12,390 bases of DNA from Bacillota bacterium (GTDB lineage: Bacteria; Bacillota; Clostridia; Oscillospirales; Oscillospiraceae): contig JAEWML010000003.1 of the NCBI GenBank assembly GCA_023393155.1, forward strand, positions 1 to 12,390, read 5' to 3'. The notes beneath the pieces were generated by a model that was not told the origin of the DNA, ran no database searches, and saw nothing but the letters and a program-made list of their open reading frames with translations. Shown here one piece after another: positions 1-6,450 of this stretch. A program made the translations under genes and the position numbers. Each line of letters starts with the position of its first letter. The first letter of the stretch is position 1.

Positions 1-267
1 CGGCTTTGCGCCGAGGGCAGAGGCCCCGGTCAGATCGCCAAGCAGTTAAAAGCGGAACGGGTTCTGACACCCGCCAATTGCTACTACCGGCAGACTGGCG
101 TGGCGCTGGTAAATCTCGATACCACAAGGCCATATAACTGGAGTGACGCGAGTATCGCCAATATACTGTGCGAGGCCGGGTTGGACGAAGGAAAGGTTAT
201 CTTAACGAACGATACCCCTGCCTCCGCCAGAACCGCTCCAGCAGCCAGTACCGGTCCCGCCGCATGA
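1..267 (+). pseudogene. Serine recombinase, 3' part, with aberrant C-terminus (left-edge partial)
   Basis: The reading frame is open from base 1 and ends at TGA 265-267, giving 88 visible residues. Residues 1-56, with LCAEGRGPGQIAKQLKAE, LTPANCYYRQTG and TTRPYNWSDASIANIL, match from memory the 'recombinase' domain of large serine recombinases common in Clostridia (TnpX/phage-integrase type), which cut and rejoin DNA at attachment sites. In that family the ANIL stretch is normally followed by an acidic ED-x-x-YLG segment and then well over a hundred further residues. Here it runs into CEAGLDEGKVILTNDTP and a short Ala/Thr/Pro-rich tail, then stops. That suggests truncation, frameshift or a recombination junction near base 168. 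No continuation of the family was seen in the other two forward frames. The gene runs towards the endolysin gene. It could be the element's own decayed integrase or an unrelated resident gene. Family call fairly sure; pseudogene status an inference. Confidence 0.72.
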
Positions 268-305
268 ACAAAGGAAAGGGGCGGACAGCCGAAACTGCCC
301 GCCCC
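266..305 (-). terminator. Probable rho-independent terminator of the phage operon
   Basis: Bases 278-288 and 295-305 form an 11-bp G/C-rich stem with one mismatch around a 6-base loop. On the minus strand the stem is followed by TTTCCTTTGTT, a U-rich tract. It lies about 80 bases past the endolysin stop, where the leftward operon should end. On the plus strand the same hairpin is followed by a weaker T stretch. Confidence 0.6.
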
Positions 306-350
306 ACCACAGGGATTTTATGCCCCGTTCACTTTTTGTCCCTATGATAC

Positions 351-377
351 CCCGCCTTAGGGCGGCGGGCGCTTTTT
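351..377 (+). terminator. Hairpin with T-tract, probable plus-strand terminator
   Basis: CCCGCC at 351-356 can pair with GGCGGG at 364-369, or CCGCC with the GGCGG at 361-365. This is followed by CGCTTTTT (T-run 373-377) on the plus strand. It would stop rightward transcripts from the recombinase side before they run antisense into the endolysin gene. On the minus strand no U-tract follows. Confidence 0.5.
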
Positions 378-386
378 GCGAGGAAC

Positions 387-1082
387 TTACGGTTTAAGCG
401 TCTCCAGAAACCGGTGCAGAAACACCAGCATCTGCTCCCGGGTGCACCAGCTTTTATACTGATAGGTCCCGTCGCCAGCTCCCCGCACGATCCCGTTTTT
501 CTCAGCCCATCCGCGGGCCTCCTCCGAGAAATCGCCGGGAGGCAGCTCCCCCCGCTTTTGCAGCCATACGTTCATCATCGCGTCAAATTCGTTTTGGGTC
601 ACTTTTTCCTCCTCATACTCGGGGCGAAGCGCCCCCACCGCATACCGTGAAGCCCGCATCCTCCTCTGCACCTCGCCGCCGTTGGCGTCGCTGAGCGTAC
701 CGGTATTTCCCTCAATCGTGACAAGGCTTCCGTCGGTGTTCACCCGTTCAACCACGCCCACGTGTTCAATAACAGTTCCACTGAATTGGAAGAACACCAG
801 ATCTCCGGGCCGATAGTTTTTTTCCGCAAACAGCCCGTTTTTTCGGGCCCAATTTGCCAGAGCGCCGCTTGAGGCGGTTTTGCCCCCGCCATAGAACAGC
901 TCGCTCAGCCCCGCTTCCCGAAAGCACCACCAGAGAAATACGCAGCACCACGGATAGCTGTCTCCGGACGTTTCCCTTCCGTAGTAGGCAGTGTTGTATT
1001 TCACCTGATTGCTTCCAGCCGGGGATTCCTTCGTTCCCAGTTCCCGCCGCGCAACGGCCAGCAGTTTTTCCGCCCCTGTCAT
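387..1082 (-). CDS. Endolysin: CHAP-domain peptidoglycan hydrolase with SLH-like C-terminus
   Basis: A 231-residue lysis enzyme that would cut host peptidoglycan once holins open the membrane. Residues about 1-150 form a CHAP (NlpC/P60-like) cysteine amidase/peptidase domain. The likely catalytic Cys46 or Cys47 is in YPWCCVFLWWCF, His107 in IEHVGVVERV, and the polar partner near Glu124/Asn126 in EGNTG. After an acidic linker (about 155-165), residues 165-231 (GDFSEEARGWAEKNGIVRG ... TREQMLVFLHRF) resemble an S-layer-homology-type wall-binding module. No signal peptide is visible, as expected for holin-dependent export. The ATG overlaps the stop of the upstream holin gene by 4 bp (ATGA), implying translational coupling. 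It is the last gene of the operon. Catalytic class is sure; exact bond cleaved is not. Confidence 0.9.
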   Translation of the reverse strand: MTGAEKLLAVARRELGTKESPAGSNQVKYNTAYYGRETSGDSYPWCCVFLWWCFREAGLSELFYGGGKTASSGALANWARKNGLFAEKNYRPGDLVFFQFSGTVIEHVGVVERVNTDGSLVTIEGNTGTLSDANGGEVQRRMRASRYAVGALRPEYEEEKVTQNEFDAMMNVWLQKRGELPPGDFSEEARGWAEKNGIVRGAGDGTYQYKSWCTREQMLVFLHRFLETLKP

Positions 1083-1330
1083 GCTCTGTCCGCGCTCTTC
1101 AGCGCGTCCGCGGCGTCCCTGGCTGCGCCTGCCGCACGCTTGACGCCCTCGGCGTCTACTTTGCCCTCCGTGACGATATACGTCGTCACGGAGGCAATCG
1201 CCACCACTGCTCCCGCCACAGTGGAAATCACATTTTCATCCAGCCCAAACACCATGGCAAGGCCTGTGACAATTCCCGCCACAGCCGCCCACAGCTTTCG
1301 CGAGCTGAGCTTTCTCAGCAACTCTCTCAT
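1079..1330 (-). CDS. Holin-like small membrane protein
   Basis: An 83-residue protein with a basic N-terminus (MRELLRKLSSRK), two hydrophobic segments at about 13-30 and 36-54, and a charged C-terminal tail. This is the usual layout of Gram-positive phage holins, which permeabilise the membrane and release the endolysin. The ATG at 1330 is chosen because GGGGAG lies 6 bases upstream. A TTG at 1348 would add six residues without a good ribosome site and would overlap the preceding stop. The gene is coupled to the endolysin gene by an ATGA overlap. Holin role inferred from size, topology and position. Confidence 0.78.
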   Translation of the reverse strand: MRELLRKLSSRKLWAAVAGIVTGLAMVFGLDENVISTVAGAVVAIASVTTYIVTEGKVDAEGVKRAAGAARDAADALKSADRA

Positions 1331-1344
1331 AGAATTCTCCCCTC

Positions 1345-1611
1345 TCAAAAATCCTCGTCCATTCCCATCGCCGCGTCATAGATGATGCCGCCTCGGGTGT
1401 TCTCCGCCTTGCTCTTTCCAAAATACGCCGCCAGCACCACCGCCGTGGACGCTTGCAGCGCTCCAATCAGCGTGGTGAGATACGGTAGCGTCCCGGTAAA
1501 CTGGCTGCGGATTGCCAGATAGCAAAAATACAGCACCACGCATGTGCAAATTGCGTCCAGGCTCAAAATTCCCAGCGCAATAATTTTTGATGCCGTCAAT
1601 TTTCCTTTCAT
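1345..1611 (-). CDS. Small two-helix membrane protein, holin or holin partner
   Basis: An 88-residue protein with membrane segments at about 8-33 and 43-64, then a short polar tail (KSKAENTRGGIIYDAA ... DEDF). The start ATG has GGGGAGG 6 bases upstream and overlaps the stop of the XhlA-like gene (ATGA). The tail motif GGIIYDAA is familiar from small membrane proteins in Clostridia prophages, but I cannot name a family. It lies between the XhlA-like gene and a second holin-like gene, so it is probably a holin, an antiholin, or a membrane partner of the XhlA-like protein, analogous to XhlB in PBSX. Which of the two small membrane proteins forms the lesion cannot be told from sequence. Confidence 0.75.
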   Translation of the reverse strand: MKGKLTASKIIALGILSLDAICTCVVLYFCYLAIRSQFTGTLPYLTTLIGALQASTAVVLAAYFGKSKAENTRGGIIYDAAMGMDEDF

Positions 1612-1904
1612 ATAGTGCCTCCCCTCGTCAGCAGGAAGGTGACAAACGCCCCCGCCAAAATCAGAAGGACTTTGTCCACCAGTCCATCCCACCGTTTTCC
1701 CGGCCGACGCTCCAGCGCATCCATTTTCTCTCCCAATCGCGCCACGCTTTCGGCCACCGTCTCCTGCTTTGTCGCCAGCACCTCCACCGCAGTGGCCAGC
1801 CGCCGCAGCGTCTCCTGACTCTGCTCCAGCGCGCCGATCCGCCGGATGTTGGAGGACACACGTTCCTCCAGCGCCGTGATTCGTCCACTCCACCCCTGTT
1901 CCAT
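1608..1904 (-). CDS. XhlA-like lysis protein: coiled coil plus C-terminal membrane anchor
   Basis: A 98-residue protein. Residues about 6-66 are a heptad-rich coiled coil (ALEERVSSNIRRIGALEQ ... VARLGEKMDALERR). Residues 76-93 (LVDKVLLILAGAFVTFLL) are one membrane segment near the C-terminus. This matches XhlA-type haemolysin/lysis proteins, which act with a holin at the cytoplasmic membrane. The ATG at 1904 lies one base after the TAA of the upstream XkdU-like gene, so the lysis cassette follows the baseplate genes directly. The stop overlaps the next ATG. A longer in-frame reading begins upstream, but it lies inside the XkdU-like gene in another frame and has no support. Confidence 0.8.
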   Translation of the reverse strand: MEQGWSGRITALEERVSSNIRRIGALEQSQETLRRLATAVEVLATKQETVAESVARLGEKMDALERRPGKRWDGLVDKVLLILAGAFVTFLLTRGGTI

Positions 1905-1905
1905 A

Positions 1906-2472
1906 TTACACCGCCAATTCAAAGCTGTGCCACGTGTGTGCCGCGGCCTCCACCGCGTCCCATGTCCAGCCATAGTCCTCACACTCCGACCAGAGCATAT
2001 AGCGGAAGTAAAACTCCGTCTCCAGATGGCAGGGGATGATATCCAGCACAATTTTTTGAATCTGCGGAAATTCCTCCGGAATTCCTCCCACATCCGGGAA
2101 AATCACCCGGATGTGGCCTCCTCCCATTTCCTGAGCCAGCGCCTTGATGCCACAGCCGCTGATGGTTCGGTTGATCGCGTCCAGTGAAAAACTGTCCGCG
2201 TCAATCTGCATCAGCGCCGCGATAGCCCTTCGCCGCAGGGCAACGGTGTTTGCCGCAGGCCGCCTTGCAAACAGCTCCTCCCGCCGATGCAACCCCTCTC
2301 CCTCCGCCGTGCCGGTCAGCGCCTCCCGCTCGATATATTCCAGACGGACTGAAATGTCGTCCAGTCCCGTGGCTTGGGCAAACAGCTCGCTCTCGTTCAG
2401 CGTCCCGTCCCGGAGATCGTAAATGCCCAAGGGCGCCAGCAGGTTTTTCAAATGCGCTCCGTATTCCGCCAT
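1906..2472 (-). CDS. Baseplate protein, XkdU/YmfQ (DUF2313)-like, P2 gpI analogue
   Basis: A 188-residue protein. N-terminal MAEYGAHLKNLLAPLGIYDL, the middle IDADSFSLDAINRTISGCG, and the C-terminal LETEFYFRYMLWSECE and WDAVEAAAHTWHSFE fit the YmfQ/XkdU family of contractile-tail baseplate proteins. In P2 and PBSX this protein joins the baseplate periphery to the tail fibre. The ATG is one base after the TGA of the baseplate J gene, and the stop is one base before the next ATG. The gene that should follow, the tail fibre, is absent. Family assignment comes from motifs and position and is fairly sure. Confidence 0.82.
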   Translation of the reverse strand: MAEYGAHLKNLLAPLGIYDLRDGTLNESELFAQATGLDDISVRLEYIEREALTGTAEGEGLHRREELFARRPAANTVALRRRAIAALMQIDADSFSLDAINRTISGCGIKALAQEMGGGHIRVIFPDVGGIPEEFPQIQKIVLDIIPCHLETEFYFRYMLWSECEDYGWTWDAVEAAAHTWHSFELAV

Positions 2473-2473
2473 G

Positions 2474-3532
2474 TCACGCCCCCATTTCCGTTACGCGCAG
2501 CTCCCCCAGCGTGTAAAGAACCGTGGCGCTTCCCTGCCTGTCCGAGGAAGGGGACAGAATATGATAGTTTTTCACGCCGTCCACGGCGTAGATCAGCCGG
2601 CCAAGCTCCGCCAGCAGAATGGGCTTTCCCAGCAGCTTTCCCGTGAGCCACCCGGCAATTGCCTGCTCCGTCCGGCTTTTCACCGCGGCAAAATCTCCGT
2701 TCTCGCCCACGTCCAGCTCCACCGCCACCTCCAAGCGGCTTTCTTGCGGAGCCAGCACCCGCACATCCACCGCAATCTCCCGCTTGGCCTGCAAATCGGT
2801 CTCCACCTCTTGCAGCAGCGCCGCGTCCGGCGCCCCCGAGGATTTTGCAATGTACACATCCACCGTACCGATGCCCCTCGCCCGGCCCACCGCCACCGCT
2901 GCCGCCACGCCCTGATGCCGCAGTGCCTGTTCCTCGTAAAAGGCGGCGTTGGCCCCGTTTGGCAGCCGCTCAAAGCTGTCCAGCACCCGTGCGCGGAGGG
3001 CCTCGTCGCTCTCTGCGTCGCTCCCACCGGAAAATGCCGCCGGATTTGTGCACCCGGTAATTCCCATGGGACATGCCGCCAGCACCGTCACACTCCAGGC
3101 AGCGGCATTGCCGCCGCTTCCCGGCTCCAGCGCCTCGGCGGATACGTCCGCCGTCAACGTCCCCGCCGCCAGCACCGCCGCCCGGGTGGTCTGAAAGCGC
3201 ACCCCGCTCTCCGTCATGCACACGCTTCCCATGGGAATGCTCAAATCCTGCGCCGGCGCTTCCGCCACAGAAAACCGCAGCGTCCCCGCCGCCCGGGTCG
3301 CCGCCTGACGGACAATGCCCCGCATGGCTGCGTGATCATCCAGATAAGCACCCTGGGCCGTCTGGGGAAAGCTTTGATTCAGCACCCAGTCCGCCTGACA
3401 TTCCAGCGCCTGTACCTGCGCCGCCACCGCATACAGCCGCACCGCCAGATCACAGGCGTCCTCCGCACCGTAACCGGACCGCTCCCGGAATGCCGAGAGC
3501 AGCTCCTGATAAATTTCCTCCGTTGTTCTCAT
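2474..3532 (-). CDS. Baseplate J-like wedge protein (XkdT family)
   Basis: A 352-residue baseplate wedge component (P2 gpJ, Mu gp47, XkdT). Recognisable features are the helical N-terminus, the AYLDDHAAMRGIVRQAATRAAGTLRF segment at about 61-87 typical of baseplate J, the central NPAAFSGGSDAESDEALRARVLDSF block at about 162-187 that precedes the J domain, and the C-terminal half with alternating beta strands and helices. The ATG has GAGAGGAAAC immediately upstream. The gene follows the gp25-like wedge gene by 13 bases and precedes the gpI-like gene by one base, the standard wedge order in contractile tails. Length is normal for the family, with no sign of decay. Confidence 0.92.
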   Translation of the reverse strand: MRTTEEIYQELLSAFRERSGYGAEDACDLAVRLYAVAAQVQALECQADWVLNQSFPQTAQGAYLDDHAAMRGIVRQAATRAAGTLRFSVAEAPAQDLSIPMGSVCMTESGVRFQTTRAAVLAAGTLTADVSAEALEPGSGGNAAAWSVTVLAACPMGITGCTNPAAFSGGSDAESDEALRARVLDSFERLPNGANAAFYEEQALRHQGVAAAVAVGRARGIGTVDVYIAKSSGAPDAALLQEVETDLQAKREIAVDVRVLAPQESRLEVAVELDVGENGDFAAVKSRTEQAIAGWLTGKLLGKPILLAELGRLIYAVDGVKNYHILSPSSDRQGSATVLYTLGELRVTEMGA

Positions 3533-3545
3533 GTTTCCTCTCCCG

Positions 3546-3884
3546 TCACCGCACCGTAAGCTGCAGATTCAGCTCCTCCCCCTCGTAGTTCATCCGCACC
3601 GCCAGCTGATTTCCGTCCAATTCCACCTGCTCCACACGCAGGTTTTGTTCCTCCGCCAGCGCCTGTGCAACCGCCGCTTCCGCCGCGCCTTGCCGGTGGG
3701 AAGGCGATTCGCCTCCCAGCGCGTACAGTGTGCTGCCCAAATCCTCCAAAAGCGGAAACCCCCCCCGTCTTGCCGTCAGCCTGAACAGCACTCTTTGCAG
3801 CAGCGCGTCCCGGCCCTTCACCCGAACCGTTCCGCCCACGCCGTCGGCCACATAGTCCCCGCCTCTGATTTTCAGCTCCGTCAT
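3546..3884 (-). CDS. Baseplate wedge protein, gp25-like (XkdS/DUF2634 type)
   Basis: A 112-residue protein. The central FPLLEDLGSTLYALGG resembles the core of gp25/gpW-like baseplate wedge proteins, and the C-terminal half is alternating beta structure. This protein class nucleates sheath assembly on the baseplate. The ATG at 3884 is preferred over one 18 bases upstream: it overlaps the previous stop as ATGA and has GGAGGAG 7 bases upstream. It sits directly before baseplate J, as in PBSX (xkdS-xkdT), P2 and other contractile systems. Confidence 0.8.
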   Translation of the reverse strand: MTELKIRGGDYVADGVGGTVRVKGRDALLQRVLFRLTARRGGFPLLEDLGSTLYALGGESPSHRQGAAEAAVAQALAEEQNLRVEQVELDGNQLAVRMNYEGEELNLQLTVR

Positions 3885-4303
3885 TCCGATTCTCCTCCGC
3901 ACGTGCAGGGCTTGTAGACCTCGCCGTTCACACGCAACGTTCCGTTTATGTTCACCTGTCCCGTCAAAACGATGTTGCCCCGCAGCTCCACCGTCCCGTC
4001 GTTTTTGAGATACACGCTTCCGCCTTCAGCATGGATGTATACCTCGCCGGGCCGAAGCCCGGCAGGCGCATTCGTCTGCTTCGCTCCCGCCACGCAGGAC
4101 TCCTCCCCGCCGGTTCCGCCCTTGATAACCAGCACCGTCTCTCCCGCAGCGGGCCGCCAGGCGTACCCCCCCGGCCCGTAAACCGGGAGCGCCCGCACCT
4201 CGCCTTTGGTGACTACGCCCGCACTCTCTCCCGAAATACTCGTCACACCCAGATCAGCCCCGGGCACGGATACACCCGGTTTTGTCTGCTTTGATAACCA
4301 CAT
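3881..4303 (-). CDS. Short tail spike / baseplate puncturing protein (gpV/gp45-like)
   Basis: A 140-residue protein. Residues about 15-75 look like a small OB-fold domain (VVTKGEVRALPVYGPGGYAWRP, then ETVLVIKGG). Residues about 88-128 form short repeating beta strands (VYIHAEGGSVYLK, TVELRGNIVLTGQVNING), as in the triple-stranded helix of contractile-tail spikes. It would trimerise under the hub and pierce the envelope. The C-terminus has Cys-Thr-Cys-Gly-Gly and no visible His-x-His iron-binding tip motif. ATG 4303 is chosen for its AGGAG 9 bases upstream. An ATG at 4339 would add 12 residues and overlap the hub gene by 11 bases. The gene lies between the hub and the gp25-like wedge gene, as expected. 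Confidence 0.78.
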   Translation of the reverse strand: MWLSKQTKPGVSVPGADLGVTSISGESAGVVTKGEVRALPVYGPGGYAWRPAAGETVLVIKGGTGGEESCVAGAKQTNAPAGLRPGEVYIHAEGGSVYLKNDGTVELRGNIVLTGQVNINGTLRVNGEVYKPCTCGGESE

Positions 4304-4328
4304 CGCTTTTCGCTCCTCTCCACCCGGC

Positions 4329-5270
4329 TCATTTCTCACGCAGCGTCAACGTAACGGATTCTCCGCCGCCGTCAGCCCGTGTTCTGGCCTCCGCCACGCG
4401 ATAGGTCCCCGTCAGCCCCATCCGCGCCAGCTTTAAAACGGCCACGTCGCCGGGAAACGCCAGAAAGCCACCCGCCAGAGTCACTTCCACGGAAATCTCG
4501 TCCTCTTTTGACCTCGCAATCTGATACTCCCCGGTATACCGCATTTTGGCCCAGGTGCTCTGTCCCGGCGTGTACAGAACCCGGCGGCACTGCCCTCCCC
4601 GGGCAATCCACTCCTCGTTGCGCACGCTGTACGTCTGGTTTCTCGTCTTGTCGATTACCAGTATTTCAGACAACACGCCGTAGTGATCCTCCCGTTTTAC
4701 AAGCGACAAAACGTTTAATGAATCCGTAATTTCAAATGTCTTTCCCGTTTTTTCCTTGTCCGCCCACAACCGTCCAAACCGGTCAAAGCTTGGCGTAAAG
4801 CCGCCATAGGTCCTGCAAAAGTCTTCCAGCGCCTTCCACTGGCTGCTTCCCGCCGCCACGGTGTACATTTCCCCGCCGCTGCTGAGACTTGCCGTTTTGT
4901 CGCAGGGAATCCCGTAGGGCGTCACGTGATTTCTGATGATTTCCTCCAGCGTCGCCCCTTGATAGGCGGCTGCCCGGGCCTCGTTGTCCAGCAGCCGGGC
5001 GGCATAGCCCCGTCCCGCTACCAGTGCGCTGAGGCCCTCCCCCGTCTGGCGAAGCTCATACTCGTCCACAATTCCCCGCAGCAGCGCGGTTTCCCCGTCC
5101 ATCAGCGTAAACCCCGCCGCCTGCCGCAGCACCGGCTCCATTTCCGCCGTATAAAGACACGTCACCGCAAAGCTGTCGCAAGGCACAGTACCCGTATAGC
5201 ATACATCCCAGGTCAGCAGCGCAGGCAAATCGAAAACGCGATGATCGCACGTCGTAATTCTCCCCGTCAT
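4329..5270 (-). CDS. Baseplate hub protein, XkdQ / P2 gpD-like
   Basis: A 313-residue hub protein linking the tail tube to the spike. The [10 protein letters not shown] region near the N-terminus, the middle [19 protein letters not shown] and [19 protein letters not shown], and the C-terminal beta-rich part ([22 protein letters not shown]) fit the gpD/XkdQ late-control/hub family, which carries barrel domains around a helical insertion. Its ATG overlaps the stop of the LysM gene (ATGA). Order LysM protein-hub-spike-gp25-J matches PBSX xkdP-Q-R-S-T. Length is close to that of XkdQ. Confidence 0.85.
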   Translation of the reverse strand: MTGRITTCDHRVFDLPALLTWDVCYTGTVPCDSFAVTCLYTAEMEPVLRQAAGFTLMDGETALLRGIVDEYELRQTGEGLSALVAGRGYAARLLDNEARAAAYQGATLEEIIRNHVTPYGIPCDKTASLSSGGEMYTVAAGSSQWKALEDFCRTYGGFTPSFDRFGRLWADKEKTGKTFEITDSLNVLSLVKREDHYGVLSEILVIDKTRNQTYSVRNEEWIARGGQCRRVLYTPGQSTWAKMRYTGEYQIARSKEDEISVEVTLAGGFLAFPGDVAVLKLARMGLTGTYRVAEARTRADGGGESVTLTLREK

Positions 5271-5842
5271 TTCACCCGCACCTGATTTCCCGCATAGATG
5301 AGGTTTGGGTTTTTAATCTGGGGGTTTGCCGCAATCAGGCTTTGAAGCGTCACGCCATATTGCTTTGCTATCCCCCACAGCGTGTCGCCTTTTTTCACCG
5401 TGTACCATACGGCCGAGTCCGTGCTCTTCGCCGTGCCCGTCGCGCCGGTATTCTCCGCCGCGGTTGCCGCCGCCGTGAGAGACGCGCTCTGTCGGCAATC
5501 CTCCCAAAACTCAAATGCATATCCCACAAAATCCGGCTGCGGCTCCTCCGTTAACTGTAAAGATACGAAATACGCCTCTGCCGCCTGCCAGACGGGATGC
5601 ACCAGCAGCCCCGGCCCGTCCTGCTCGAACACTGCCGCCAGCTTTTGAAACTCCTGATAGGCGTTCACTCCCATGAACGCGCCCTGCCCCCGCATCACCC
5701 GGTGTCCCGGCCCCAACTCCTGCATGCAATATCGCCCGAAGGGCACCTTGTGCACCGCAATTTTTCTCTGCCATGTGACGGAATATGTCTCCGGATTGTG
5801 GGACCACACATAGTCCTTGTACCGCATCGGCGTCAGTTCCAC
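5267..5842 (-). CDS. LysM-domain tail protein (XkdP-like)
   Basis: A 191-residue protein. Residues about 1-115 form a conserved N-terminal domain typical of XkdP-type tail proteins ([17 protein letters not shown], then [21 protein letters not shown]). A low-complexity Ala/Thr linker covers about 119-145. A clear LysM module occupies about 147-191 ([19 protein letters not shown] ... [13 protein letters not shown]) and would bind peptidoglycan or help centre the hub. In contractile systems this class sits between tape measure and hub. The start is a GTG at 5842 with GAGGTG about 7 bases upstream; the next in-frame ATG is at 5827. The preceding gene ends 20 bases upstream and is not a normal tape measure. 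Confidence 0.87.
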   Translation of the reverse strand: MELTPMRYKDYVWSHNPETYSVTWQRKIAVHKVPFGRYCMQELGPGHRVMRGQGAFMGVNAYQEFQKLAAVFEQDGPGLLVHPVWQAAEAYFVSLQLTEEPQPDFVGYAFEFWEDCRQSASLTAAATAAENTGATGTAKSTDSAVWYTVKKGDTLWGIAKQYGVTLQSLIAANPQIKNPNLIYAGNQVRVK

Positions 5843-5862
5843 GCCATCTCACCTCTCCTGTC

Positions 5863-6450
5863 TCAATACAGCGGATACCCGCCGTCATACCGTCTTGCGT
5901 CCCGCTGAAACGTCCGGGACAGTTCCCCGGCGGATACCCCGCCGTCCACCACCAGCACGGTTCCGGCGGTTTCGGCCGCGGCCCCTCCGCCCTCGAAAAA
6001 GAACTCCCCCGGGTAGATCATTTCCGCTCCGCCAAGCCCTTGTTCCGTGCCCGCGCCGTTTTTCCTCTGAATTGCATTTCTTCCCACATTCAGCCGTGCC
6101 GTCTCTGTCCGCCCGCTTCTTATAAAGGAGTTCTCCGCTCCCATGCTCCCCGCTGTGGCAATATCCGCATCCGTCAGTTCCCGTGTTCCCGCCGCCTGAT
6201 GAAGCCGCCCTTCCCCGCGCCGCGCCAGCAGCCGATTCCATGCCGCCATTTCTCCCGGAAAGCCCTGCCTTTCTTCCGGCTTCTCGGTGTGGGAGAGAAC
6301 CCGGAGAGCGCCGTCTCCGCCGCTCTCCGGCTCTGTCTCCCCGCCGCTCCCGGCCCGCTTCTCCTCGTCTTCCTCCCGCCGCTGCCCGCCGCCCAGCAAA
6401 GCGGCAAACATTGCCGCCTGCCGCCGCAGCGCGTCTTCAATGTAGTTCAT
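5863..6450 (-). CDS. Unrecognised 195-aa protein in the tape-measure position
   Basis: I do not recognise this family. It starts with an amphipathic helix (MNYIEDALRRQAAMFAALLG, 1-20). A charged, Gly/Glu/Arg-rich, probably disordered stretch follows at about 21-66, then a mixed region with some beta-like segments (FFEGG, TVLVVDGG). The end is a distinctive polar motif, ELSRTFQRDARRYDGGYPLY (176-195). No long coiled coil, hydrophobic membrane stretch, zinc-peptidase or muramidase motif typical of tape measures is present. The ATG overlaps the chaperone stop (ATGA), and the stop is 20 bases before the XkdP-like gene. So the gene is in register with its operon and shows no scar of a larger deleted gene. 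It may be a miniature tape measure or a replacement scaffold. Confidence 0.8.
   Translation of the reverse strand: MNYIEDALRRQAAMFAALLGGGQRREEDEEKRAGSGGETEPESGGDGALRVLSHTEKPEERQGFPGEMAAWNRLLARRGEGRLHQAAGTRELTDADIATAGSMGAENSFIRSGRTETARLNVGRNAIQRKNGAGTEQGLGGAEMIYPGEFFFEGGGAAAETAGTVLVVDGGVSAGELSRTFQRDARRYDGGYPLY

Noticed and set aside
278..377. Possible CRISPR or tandem repeat from closely spaced GC-rich palindromes
   Set aside because: There are only two hairpins, they are unrelated in sequence, and there are no regular spacers. Terminators explain them.
2423..3559. 378-codon open frame on the plus strand
   Set aside because: It lies antisense to baseplate J, its product is rich in Arg, His and Pro, and it has no recognisable domain. 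Long shadow frames are expected in GC-rich genes.
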